From Aporrectodea caliginosa (Eukaryota > Annelida > Clitellata > Crassiclitellata > Lumbricidae), in contig JACEVL010000151.1 in NCBI GenBank assembly GCA_020284085.1, positions 419,001 to 483,000 on the forward strand: 64,000 nt of DNA, read 5' to 3'. The notes beneath the pieces are model-generated. The model made no database searches, was not told the origin of the DNA, and worked only from the letters and a program-made list of their open reading frames with translations. This document shows, one piece after another, positions 55,086 to 64,000 of the stretch. Each line of letters begins with the position of its first letter. The stretch's first letter is position 1. The translations under genes were made by a program, and so were the position numbers.

Positions 55086-56106
55086 ATGACGTCGTGAAAC
55101 GCTCTATTATACTATTATATTTAGTCTGCTAACACACCTTTAAATCGCTATTTAACGACGCTATGTATACTGAGTTTATTTAACTGCGGTGATCCAGTCA
55201 TCTGCAGTGAGTATCAAACCATCAATAATTCATCTCAGAGGTAAAAAGTAAAGGTAAATAGATTCAAGAAAGTTTTCTAAAAAAGCTGAAACTCAGTAAT
55301 GAAGTTTAAAAGACCTCAGTGACCGTTGCTTTAAAACTCGTAAGAAAGACATACAGAGAGACAGACAGAGACAGAGAGATACAGAGAGATACAGAAGGAC
55401 AAATAGAGGCCAGAGGCGCTTTTATAGATATCGAAGACCTAGGCGCAAAGATTTTTGGCGGCTCTGCTGAACTTGTAGATCGCTATATTTTAAAAATAAA
55501 AAATAAAAAAATCGGCATTTCATCGCAAATCTCGCATAGAGCGCCGTTTACAAGCGATTTAAATGAGATCTATAATTAGGCTAAATATGAAATTTCTGTC
55601 GACGTCAACGGCCTATGATGCCATAAGATGTCGTTAACTTTTCCGCTTCAAACTGCTGCTGTGTAATCTTTACCTAGGTAATAAGTAGGGTCGACATTTA
55701 CCACCATTGCAAAACAAAGAGGCGGGCAACGGAAACCATCTTGGTTATGATGCATCCTCCTTAAACAGCAACTGACTAATCCACCAACCGCCATGGCAGC
55801 GATAAGACGTCGTCAACCACTTTATTATACTAGCAGTCTGTTTACACACCTTTAATTTGCTATAATACGACACTATATAAACTGGATTTTCTTAACCCCA
55901 AGTGTTACGTCCAATGGCCGTCTCGAAAGCAAGGGAACATAGATGAAGAAATATTTATCAAAATGAATCGTCAGCTACCTTTAATGTAATAAGGCGACGT
56001 TAAACCTTAGAATAATAATAAAAATATATATTCAAAATTTCCTCTCAAACAGCAACTGTTGAGTTTTGTCAAGTGCTAAGTAATTATGTAATATAAGGTA
56101 CCGGTA
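55086..56106. repeat. dispersed-repeat mosaic (start of duplicated block X)
   Basis: R2 blocks with the 13-bp spacing at 55136-55175 and near 55850-55885, a GACA/GA tract at 55345-55410, and R1 at 55700-55790. From about 55535 it parallels 27795 onward. No genes. Confidence 0.6.
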
Positions 56107-56108
56107 TA

Positions 56109-56927
56109 GGGGAAGGGCTTCTAATATGGGCCACCTAAGAAACTTTTCCTATTTCATAGCACAGAAGCAAATTAAACGTGTAGTTTATTTATTCCATGCA
56201 TTACTTGGCATGAGTTGTTGCCAAATATGAAGGAATTATTCCTTAATCTGTGCAAATAAATTTTTAACGAATTTTTTTCAAAATACGGAAAATGGCTCAT
56301 ACTACACGACCGGGTGTGTAATATGAGCCACCATTTTAAAGATGGAATTGCAATGTTTCCGTGCCGCAGACTAATATTAAAACAGTAAAAAACGATTTTC
56401 TGAGATTAAACTTACTAGTATAACCATTAAGAAACAATTTGGCCTATGCCTAATGTAAACAACACTGAGAACCGGTTACATGGAAAAAATAGCCATTTAT
56501 ACTGTCTCATTCCATAAAGATATGGCCCATATTACACATTCGATCACAGGACCGTATTACAAAAATGGTGTGCCTCGGGGAAATCTGTTATAGCGTGATC
56601 GACGAATGTATTATAGATCAACAAAGTTGTGTTTTTATATAATAAAGAAATTGTCTATCTTCTGAAACATCAGGGCATACCATAGATGAAATCCTAAACT
56701 ATATAACACTTGTTGAAGTTCAGCACGTCTTATAAGCAACATGTACCAAAACATAAACGTTGATGTTTTTCGGGCAGAAGTTATTAGTAAAGGGACACAT
56801 CCAGAACAGGAAGTTGAAATCAGTATACGGATGGTTTCCCAATGTAAGAGCTCTCCGCAGACATGATAGGTGGGAAATACAGTCGAGGCCCATATTACAC
56901 AGTGGCCCATATTACAAGCCTTTCCCC
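56109..56927. mobile_element. TA-flanked non-autonomous DNA transposon (MITE)
   Basis: Ends GGGGAAGGGCTTCTAATATG and the complement of CATATTACAAGCCTTTCCCC form inverted repeats of about 25 bp. TA lies at 56107-56108 and 56928-56929. Copies of GCCCATATTACAC are scattered inside. It interrupts block X: the other copy (28385-28410) runs through without it. TA duplication suggests a Tc1/mariner-type transposase. None is encoded here. Confidence 0.8.
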
Positions 56928-56929
56928 TA

Positions 56930-57488
56930 CGTCAACGATTGTGACAGCCAAAAGACGTCGTCAAATCTTTTGAATAATGGCGGTAGCTTGAACAACCTGT
57001 GCGTACAAGTGAAAGATTTATTAAATATTTATGGATTCGACTAAGACAAAAAAACTATTTACAATAATAAACTGAAAATATCTATTTACAGCATTATACT
57101 AATTAGCCTATATAGTATTAGTTTTGAAATATATGTATTTTTAAAAGGTTTTTAATAGAAATCTCATTTTTATATAATTGACATTAATATTTTAATAACT
57201 TAGAAAGGTATTTTTACATTCAAGTAGAAGGTATTGAATAGTCTCCTGACCTATAAGGTTTCACATAATATTACATGGACAACTGTGAGTTGATTCCTTT
57301 AATGTAATCTATTAGGCTTCATTAGGCTTTGGTTGATCATAGTCGCTGTTTATCCACACTGTGTTATGACCGTCGCCATCCTTCTAGTCCATGCTTGGGA
57401 CTGGCACTGCCAGAGTACGAACAGTGGCGGAATAATTCATTGCGCTAGTCAAATAATGATGACTTTATTCTGGAGATTGATTCATTAC
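56930..57488. repeat. end of duplicated block X, abutting a truncated adducin exon
   Basis: Parallels 28400-28958 with few differences, including an R1 copy (57345-57430, -). The match ends at TTGATTCATTAC (57477-57488), where the 28 kb copy continues with GTAGTAGTTTC and this one with adducin codons. Confidence 0.8.
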
Positions 57489-57547
57489 CGACCGCGAACT
57501 GGATCAGTACAAGAAGGAAGTGGAGAAGAAGTCACGGAAGGGTTATG
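57489..57547 (+). CDS. ADD1: adducin exon A (5' end missing)
   Basis: Encodes TDRELDQYKKEVEKKSRKGY and ends phase 1 at a good donor (ATG/GTAAGC, donor at 57548). Upstream the same frame meets TGA at 57478-57480, and there is no AG acceptor between that stop and the conserved codons. The native exon should start further upstream, with residues corresponding to the NPF-containing stretch of other adducins. Confidence 0.8.
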
Positions 57548-60500
57548 GTAAGCGTTTTCCACTGGAGAAGTCGGTTGAGTTTGAACGGGTTTATTGCAGC
57601 AGAAATTTTGTTTAACATGCTTAGAATGTCTCTAGTTAGAACCATCTTCCACAGACACTGGTTTGAGCTCCTCGCTCTCACTCTTCCCCTGTTTCGGAAA
57701 TGCTAGCCCCATAAGGTTGACTCAGCCTTCAACTCGCTAGAGGGCGACTGTAAAATGAGCAGTAGGACAGAGATGGGCGCCTTGCAGGCTGTATACAGTT
57801 AAATTCGACTCCTTTTAAACTTGTTATTATCTGTTTTCTAAATATTATAAGGCTTGTTTCTTTCAGATCCATCATTTTCTGACAGCGAGATTTTGGATCG
57901 AAGATATGATCCAAAGCAATCGTTCGTAGTGGATCAGGGCCGGAAGAGCGTCGACAGTGAACTGTACTTGCGGGAAACGAAACCAATGCCTCCAGGTATT
58001 CGGAAAATCTTATCTTTTTCCGTTTCGATTATACATTTATGTAGAGCATTTTTATACCATGTGATTTAAAATTTTGTGTAGCTGGAGTTTGTTATATTGC
58101 CTGATGAGAACCTGTAAAAAGTGCAGGCTCTTGTTTTCTTCGTATCTTGGGGAGGCAGATAGACAAACTCTAGTTTGGAATCAACGTGATATTTTGCCCC
58201 TTCAGGATACCTACTCAGAGGCGCCCCAGGCCTAGCCGCGGCTGAAAATACAGTTTGTAGAGATGAGTTTAAAGCCGAGGAATTTGTGCTTGGTAGCAGA
58301 CGTAGCTCCAATGGAAGGCTGTTCGAATGGTAGGGCCCGTGATGGAGTAAGCCTGGTATTGCATGGTGGAAGTACATGCAAAGGGGACGAGCTAGTCGCC
58401 ATGGACCAGAGAACGCAGAGATCAGTGTCTTAGATCCAGAATTGCTTCAACACTCCGTTTTTGTTAAAGCATCTGTGCAACGTGTCACTACTTTCTGTAT
58501 TAGAACTACCCCTTTGTACACATGCATGTATGGGTAGTCTTGTTGTAAATGGCATTTAACATCATATAGGCCAGCACAGAGAAAGCGATTTTGTTAGATA
58601 CTTAAAAAATGTGCTATATTAAGTGTCGCAGCAGTACAATACACCCACTTGTCAGATTGTGTTGCAATGGCCTATGTCATTATTTTTGTAGCTCCTGTCA
58701 TTCGAGTTCCTGTCCTTGAGACAAACGTTGACGACCTTTCACCTCCTGTCCAGGTAGCCGTCAAGCCCGTCCTGACGCCTCACTCCCAACCAAAGGCACC
58801 GGAACCAGTGGTACACAGGGAACCAGAACAGCTCAAAGGTCAGAGGTCATATAGGACATGACCCCCCAACGTTGATTCGCTCTTTAATTTATGTACAGTT
58901 GTTGGAGGCATGTCTTGGTGTGTAGAGTGTTTATTGCATGCTAGCATCTTATGTGTTCATTTAGTTTTACGTGTGCTAATCTTACTTTAATTTAATGACT
59001 TCTATTGTGGAGTTACCATTAGGGAACAACCGGAAATCGCTTCGGCCATTTGCCCCGGCCGGATATCGGGTTTTTCGGAACTATTCGCCTCGGCAAATAA
59101 TACCCACGCAAATACCTACAATTTTTGGAATTCGATCAATCTCAAGATTATAGTTACAATTTACAAATAAATTATATAACTGAACTAAATTTCTGCAACA
59201 ATTTAAGTATTTAACCGAAAATCGCTATTTAGCGCTGAGATTGGTTGTCATTATTCTAGCCCTTCGTACTATATTACATGTAAAAAACGGTAACTCGGTT
59301 CGTACCCGGATCCGGCAAATAGTACATCCAAATACTCGGATTTGCTACCCGGTAGAAAATGTCTACCCGGTTGTTCCCTAGTTACCATGATACACAAGGC
59401 AACGATAGATGGTCACTTTAGGCCTGGTGTGTCAAGAAGCTGACCCTAGGGCCATTTCTACCATTTTCCACCAGTTTTATTCTCTGGCTTTTTCTACTCG
59501 TGTTTTTCTGTGCCATTTACCCATCTAGGTTTATTCTCTGGTGTTTCTACAGTGTTCTCTGCCCATCAGCTTTCCACCAGCTTCATTCTCTTGCACTGGC
59601 TACCAGTGTTATTCTTTGCCAAGTTCCACATTGCTTTAACTGTTGCCTCCACATTGCAGACCATGGAGAAATTACGGATTACAGATTACATTTTTGTGTT
59701 GTGGTGCATGCTGCGTTTCGTTAGAGTGTGTTGCATGTTTGACGTTGTCTTACGTTGTTCAGCACCCGTACGTCTGGAGACCAACGAACAGGAGCAACTT
59801 CAACGTACACAGTCTGCTCGCTATCCCGAGCGTGCTCCTGAGCGTAAGTTTTAGTCGTGACTGGTCCAATATGAGATCCAGTAATACCGCTCATATATAG
59901 TGTATGAGAACTGAGAATTTTGTAAATCGTTACACTAGTAATTGACTTATGTTAGCTGAATTCATTATTTGGTTGGGTTATTTATTATCTAGTCTTTAGC
60001 CTGCCTGAGGGCAGAATGCTGAAGAAGAAGATGTCACCTGTCAGATAACTCATTGTTTTTTGGGTGTAAGTAAATAAGCCATAGTAAGTAAGTAAGCCAT
60101 TTATTGACAGAGCATCAACAAACACCAGTTAATGAGTGCTCGATAGTCTAGTGGTTAGCGTGCTTGACTGTCAACTGAGAGATCAGTTGTTGAAATCCCT
60201 GCCTGGCCAGAAATTTGGTTAGAGATTTCTGCTCCACCTGCGCCCCGTAGCCAACTCAGCCATTTTGAGTACACTAACCATACACTCTCGGTGGAAGATG
60301 AGATGGCCAAGGAAAGGACTGGCCACCTGCCTCATATGCCGAGACTAAGAAAATGAATTTGCTAGCACTTCATACGCATGGCTGCCTCTCAGGGCTAGCG
60401 TAAGGGACTGCTCTTCTTCTTTTTCTTCAGTTAACATGCATTACTTGTTCGCTATGTTAAGTCATGTAACATACGAGTGATTCGTTGTGTTGCAGTTAGA

Positions 60501-62207
60501 TAGCGTTACGATTACATTACATTACGGTAGAGGCCAACTACACATGTGAAGATTAGCATGTGATGTTGTTTGAAGTGAATTGGTGTTCTCTGGTCTTTCT
60601 TGTTGATTAACTTGTTGTTTCGGAATCGTTGTCTGCATGCGAATTAGTTAACTGTTGCATGGATGTGTTTGGTTATTTGGTTCTTACTTCGATTTGCCTG
60701 TAGCGAAAAAAGAGAAAAAGTTTCTGAAGACGGGCTCGCTTCGTCTTTCGAAGAAATCGGGTAAGAGGTTCTGAGCAAGTCTTAAAGCCCCATGCATGGG
60801 TTGTGGGGCTTTTGGGGTCAAAATTGTTACTAGCGTGCCATATTGACATGGTGCCGTTTGTAATAAGAATTTAATCAAATGCACCGATAGTGTAGCGGTT
60901 AGCATGCTGGACTGTCAATCGAGAGGTCAGGGGTTCAAATCCCCGCCAGGGCAGAAATTTGGTTTGAGGTTTCTGCTTCATCTGTGCCCCCATCCAACTC
61001 AACTATAATAAGCACACTGACTGTACATACACTGTCGGTGGGAAGATGAGTCGGCGAGGAAGAGGACTGGCCACCAGCCCTCGTATGCCAAAGCTAAGAA
61101 TATGAAGTCACTAACACTTCATACCTATGGCTGCCTCACGGCTAGTTTAAGGGACTGCTCTTCTTCTAATGAAGTAACTTCTATAGTGCCATTATCATAA
61201 TGCATAAAGGATCGGTTGATGGTTGCCAAGTGAAACTAGTCTGAGTCATAATCCTATTGAGAAGCCAGGTTGAAAACCATTAAGTCAGAGAAACAGACGT
61301 CAAGCCATGTAGGGTAAGGAAGCCGAAATAGACGAGGGGGATGCCACCTCACTATCCTGTAGGTTACCACCTTCTCACTGGTTCAGACTGGTTCATCAGT
61401 GTGAACCACTGTTGAATGTATGTGGTAGATTTGATTGTCATTATTAACATAAATGTTCTTTCGTTTTGCTTTTCAGCCCCAGCGCACGACAGTCTGCTTG
61501 ATGCGCCGTCCAGCCGCGAAGGTACACTGGACCGCAGCAGCAAAGAGGTTGGTCGCGTTGCCCTGCCGATTTTAATTAATATTAATTGATAAATGAACAA
61601 GTGAGCAGTTTCGTAATCTTAATCTTGACATTTATTAAACCCTGAGGGATCTACTTACTAGGGTATTAAAAAATAATAAAATAAAATTTTGCTGATCAAC
61701 CTTTTAACAATGATGCTTTCCCACTGCATTTTGCAACACCAGACCTGAGTTATTGCATTTTACCATTCCACGTTTCTTCTACCTCTAGATTTTTATAATA
61801 CCTGATGGCAGTTGGCAAATGCAGTAAAGCAGCTGACATTGTAAGGCACCCTAGAAGTAGCTTGCTACTGACAATGCTGTATAAATTACCGGTATGTATG
61901 TATCTGGCAATTTGTAATGCACCATTTAAGAATATTACGTGGGTGCTTAGGTGATTGGGCGCAATCTAACCAATCTAAACAAGGTGCATTGTAAGCTGGC
62001 TTTAAAATGTGTCTTGTGCTGTCTGACAAAGTTGTACTTCTATGTTTAATGGTAAAGTGTCGTAATTACAATGATCGGTTATGATAATAGCGATGTCCTG
62101 TTTTCTAGAATTCGCCAGCCGGAGACACAGGTTCACTGACGAAGGAAAAGAAGAAGAAGCGTGGCTTCCGGCTTCCGTCCTTCTCGAAGAAGAAGGAAAA
62201 GCAGTAG
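57489..62207 (+). CDS. ADD1: adducin gene, C-terminal exons (tail and MARCKS-related domain)
   Basis: Seven exons code for about 215 residues. The first, TDRELDQYKKEVEKK, matches the start of the adducin tail; the last, KKKKRGFRLPSFSKKKEKQ, matches the MARCKS-related C terminus. Adducin caps actin filament plus ends and recruits spectrin in the membrane skeleton; the basic tail binds calmodulin and holds the main protein kinase C site, here the Ser in RLPSFSKKK. Middle exons are poorly conserved, as usual for this tail, and are placed by splice sites and phase. Head and neck exons are not in the window. Invertebrates commonly have one adducin gene, so this may be the counterpart of all vertebrate paralogs (hts in fly). 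The 5' edge of the first exon is abnormal: it has no acceptor and joins repeat DNA. Confidence 0.8.
57867..57995 (+). CDS. ADD1: adducin exon B (43 codons, phase 1-1)
   Basis: Acceptor TTGTTTCTTTCAG and donor CCAG/GTATTC. Reads PSFSDSEILDRRYDPKQSF, VVDQGRKSVDSELYLRETKP, MPPG across the joins. Acidic and Ser-rich, compatible with the adducin tail. I know of no specific function for this stretch. Confidence 0.7.
58692..58838 (+). CDS. ADD1: adducin exon C (49 codons, phase 1-1)
   Basis: Acceptor TTATTTTTGTAG and donor AAAG/GTCAGA. Reads PVIRVPVLETNVDDLSPPVQ, VAVKPVLTPHSQPKAPEPVV, HREPEQLK. Pro/Val-rich low-complexity linker. The phase matches the neighbours, so it can be skipped without a frame change. 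Confidence 0.7.
59020..59380. mobile_element. hAT-type MITE in the adducin C-D intron, 8-bp duplication
   Basis: Ends TAGGGAACAACCGG and CCGGTTGTTCCCTA; GTTACCAT on both sides (59012-59019, 59381-59388). Interior has CCGG-rich ends and an AT-rich middle without coding potential. End sequence, length (361 bp) and perfect 8-bp flanks fit a non-autonomous hAT. Confidence 0.9.
59763..59843 (+). CDS. ADD1: adducin exon D (27 codons, phase 1-1)
   Basis: Acceptor TTACGTTGTTCAG and donor GAGC/GTAAGT. Reads PVRLETNEQEQLQRTQSARY, PERAPE. Its start (PVRLETN) echoes PVLETN of exon C, which hints at exon duplication. Supported by splice sites and phase only. Confidence 0.6.
60125..60425 (+). mobile_element. 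tRNA-derived SINE (adducin D-E intron)
   Basis: Head: GATAGTCTAGTGGTTAGCG (A box), TGACTGTCAAC (GTC anticodon-like loop), then a decayed B box (TTGTTGAAATCCC). Body: CCAGAAATTTGGTTAGAG, CAACTCAGCC, GACTGGCCACC, GGCTGCCTCTCAGGGCTAG, GGGACTGC, ending in TCTTCTTTTTCTTC. A closely related copy lies at 60885-61165. Confidence 0.85.
60426..60700. other. adducin intron sequence
   Basis: Between the first SINE and exon E. Only a short ATTACATTAC run at about 60515-60525 stands out. Nothing coding is visible. Confidence 0.5.
60704..60760 (+). CDS. ADD1: adducin exon E (19 codons, basic)
   Basis: Acceptor TTTGCCTGTAG and donor TCGG/GTAAGA. Reads PKKEKKFLKTGSLRLSKKSG: Lys-rich with a hydrophobic pair and Ser, a second MARCKS-like basic patch upstream of the terminal one. 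As a phase 1-1 cassette it could be alternatively spliced. Confidence 0.65.
60885..61165 (+). mobile_element. tRNA-derived SINE (adducin E-F intron), better head
   Basis: Head 60885-60955: GATAGTGTAGCGGTTAGC (A box), GGACTGTCAATC (anticodon-loop-like GTC, Asp type), GGGGTTCAAATCCCCG (intact B box and T arm). Body shared with 60125-60425, ending GGGACTGCTCTTCTTCT. The acceptor ends do not pair, so it is a SINE and not a tRNA gene. Confidence 0.88.
61477..61547 (+). CDS. ADD1: adducin exon F (phase 1 to 0)
   Basis: Acceptor TTTTGCTTTTCAG; reads PAHDSLLDAPSSREGTLDRS then SKE. Two donors are possible: GAG/GTTGGT at 61548 (phase 0, keeps the terminal exon in the MARCKS frame) and GAAG/GTACAC at 61520 (phase 1, would put the last exon in a wrong frame). 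The first is chosen for that reason, though it is the weaker match. Confidence 0.65.
62109..62207 (+). CDS. ADD1: adducin terminal exon G with MARCKS-related domain
   Basis: Acceptor CTGTTTTCTAG, phase 0. Encodes NSPAGDTGSLTKEKKKKRGF, RLPSFSKKKEKQ and a TAG at 62205-62207. The Lys cluster, aromatic residues and central PSF agree with the conserved end of adducins (calmodulin and PKC target). This is the most secure exon. Confidence 0.85.
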   Translation, partial: NSPAGDTGSLTKEKKKKRGFRLPSFSKKKEKQ

Positions 62208-64000
62208 ACCGACTCCGGTCGGGATGCCTTCTTTCATGATGCCTTCCTTAACGCTTTTAAAGAAAGTGCTTTTATGACATTTATCCACAGGTGCCTTTAT
62301 TTTTAGACTTACGACAACTGTGCGACGGAGTTTCATAGCCGATTGTTCGAGTTTTCGCTCGTCATATCACCGCGTTTTCCTCCGCAGTTTTTTTGGCTTT
62401 TACCGCTGGGTTTGTGTTGCAGTCGTATCCCGCTTAGATGCTATCACCCCTTGAGCTTATACAGACTATTATATTTTGAATTGTTTGTAAACTATTGAGG
62501 ATTTCTCCGTTTAAAACGTCGTCGTGAGGCTGCTATTTTTCGATTTGTCGTTGGCAAGTTTTCTTTCGAATGGATCGTCTGCGTTTGAGCTCTTCGTCGT
62601 GCCTTAAACCGCTTTCGTCTTTCACAGAAATGTGCATTTCTGTTAATCCTTGGGAAAAGACGTTTTCGCCGGATTTTGCGCCCACTTCCACGTTTTGGGA
62701 TTTCGTACTACCGAGTGGACCGTGGATGTGGCCTTGCATGAGTTTTTGGTGTGATGATTCGGTTTTGTATTCTTGAGCTTGTGTTTCTTCTAATGATTGC
62801 ATCCACTGTTGGGATATAATGGGACACAGTAGCTGATTGGTTTGAGCGCTTACCTTGTCATGCAGAGAGTACGGGTTCGAGCCTCCTCCTCTGAGATGGC
62901 AACTCTAATTTTTAGTTGAATTGGATTTCAAACGGGTTTTCCATTGTGGGCAAAGTGTCATCGCGGTTTCAGAAACAAGAGGTTAAAAATTTGGCGACAT
63001 GGCTGTTACCATTCATTTCGTTTGTTCTCGAAGATGCTTGAACAGTCTTAGTTTTTGGATGTAACATAATCGAAGATTGAAGCCAAATCTGTCATACATT
63101 TACTGTAGTTCTCGTATCCCGATAACGCATAGTTGTAGCTGAGCGACCCATTTGTTATTGTATGCTTAAGGGTATTTGCTGTAGCACCCCCATTGGTTTT
63201 CACTTGGGCTTTAGTAGGCTAAGACGCATGCTGCTGTTTCTTTTTAGTGTAAGCAACGTGATGGTGTTCTAGTTTTTCGTCTAGAGTGATGTTTACAGTT
63301 TTGCTTTTGTAAATGACAGAATTATGTTGTGAGGGGTCATCCATAATTGACGTACACAGAGAAGAGGATAAGGGGAGAGGGGGTTTTGCTTGATGCGGAG
63401 TCCACGCGAGGTCTTGGCACTCCACTGGATGTCCGCAAAGCAGGATGGGAAGGGTAATGTCAAATGTGGATAAGGACAGGGAGGGGCCCATTGGAGGTAA
63501 TTTTGTGTGAACGACATTAATGGATGACCTCTAATGAGACGAGAGAAATTAGAGACGAGAGAATCATATTTGTATGTATGTATCTACTAGACACTGAGAT
63601 TAGAGAATATTATATAGTACTGAGTTTTATTTGCTGAGAAAATTTGTATTTTGAATTTTTTGACCACGTTATATAGAGCTTTTGTACTCTATGGTTTTCA
63701 AAGGTAAGAAATATGTTATACATAATATGTGTGCCTTTTAGACATTGGGATTGGCCTTACATCACCTTGTTCAAACTGAACTTGAGTCTGTGGTCGTAAA
63801 CTTGTGATTGGCTGAGCCATGGCTGGCCATTGCTGCTGGCTTCTTTTCGATTTTAATGGCTTTCATGAGCTTTCTACTGTACTGCATCAGTCTATGAGTT
63901 TTGATATCTGATTTTCATATTTGTAACATCGATTCTGATGTCAGGAATAGCAGATGGACACTTTTGAGTCTGCTAGGAAAACGCTATAGTCTGTATTAAC
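62208..64000 (+). other. adducin 3'UTR and downstream sequence
   Basis: Follows the stop codon. I find no AATAAA or ATTAAA on the + strand to the end of the window, so the transcript end is undetermined. Composition is T-rich. Apart from a tRNA-like SINE head at 62826-62890 no second gene or repeat was recognised. Confidence 0.5.
62826..62890 (+). mobile_element. tRNA-like SINE head fragment
   Basis: CACAGTAGCTGATTGGTTTG and GAGCGC (A-box-like), then GAGTACGGGTTCGAGCCTCC (B box with paired T arm). No convincing SINE body follows. Might be the 5' part of another SINE family. Confidence 0.45.

Noticed and set aside
56635..57044. Short open frames inside the TA-flanked MITE as a transposase remnant
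   Set aside because: No motif of any transposase family is visible and the frames are no longer than expected by chance.
60885..60956. A functional tRNA-Asp gene
   Set aside because: A and B boxes are good but the acceptor ends do not pair and the sequence continues into a SINE body shared with 60125-60425.
62533..62802. An 89-residue - strand frame opposite the adducin 3'UTR
   Set aside because: It lies antisense in the presumed 3'UTR without splice sites or recognisable domains; probably chance.

Overview
The window is metazoan nuclear DNA, most likely from a marine invertebrate (inference). It has short exons with GT-AG introns, long AT-rich repeat-dense spacers, tRNA-derived SINEs, CR1/jockey-like and RTE LINE debris, a Ty3/gypsy element and many DNA-transposon relics. 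I cannot name the species. Only one host gene is recognisable: the 3' end of an adducin gene on the + strand (exons between about 57.49 and 62.21 kb), ending in the MARCKS-related basic tail.

Layout. 0-2.1 kb: the 3' end of a CR1-like LINE, then a 1.38 kb piggyBac-like non-autonomous element holding a CATA microsatellite. 2.1-4.9 kb: dispersed-repeat mosaic. 4.94-6.44 kb: a 5'-truncated RTE LINE (- strand), abutting at a single N a Ty3/gypsy element (6.44-12.37 kb, - strand). The gypsy element has one LTR, gag and pol; its other LTR is absent. 12.4-24.9 kb: mosaic with a mariner-like relic, a 14-bp minisatellite, two SINE copies, two LINE tails and a 25/20-bp AT-rich satellite. 26.3 and 35.4 kb: long ATCC and ATC microsatellites. 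37.7-42.3 kb: a 4.6 kb inverted-repeat element (arms about 1.9 kb) flanked by a GTA duplication. It carries a broken gene of an unnamed multi-copy metazoan protein family. 43.6-48.6 kb: two hAT-type elements and a 45-bp minisatellite. 50-57.5 kb: further LINE pieces, local duplications and a TA-flanked MITE. 57.5-62.2 kb: adducin exons, with a hAT MITE and two tRNA-derived SINEs in the introns.

The spacer from 2 to 57 kb is built largely from diverged copies of a few dispersed sequences. R1 is SINE-like, with a core like GCCAGTCCCAAGCCTGG. R2 has GACGTCAACGGCC then AAGATGTCGTTAAAC, and a CACCTTTAAATCG block that in many copies lies exactly 13 bp before a TATA-like sequence. R3 is about 400 bp, with CACCGCTGCCCGTTTGAATGG. 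Several younger transposons sit inside copies of these repeats, and uninterrupted copies elsewhere in the window serve as empty sites that confirm their ends.

The most interesting item is the 4.6 kb palindromic element: its ends, target duplication and related empty site can all be read here, and its subrepeats carry hairpins that match a pol III B box. Next are the fixed-spacing R2 blocks, the adducin exon whose 5' end is cut exactly at a repeat boundary, and two templated inverted insertions beside LINE-type tails.
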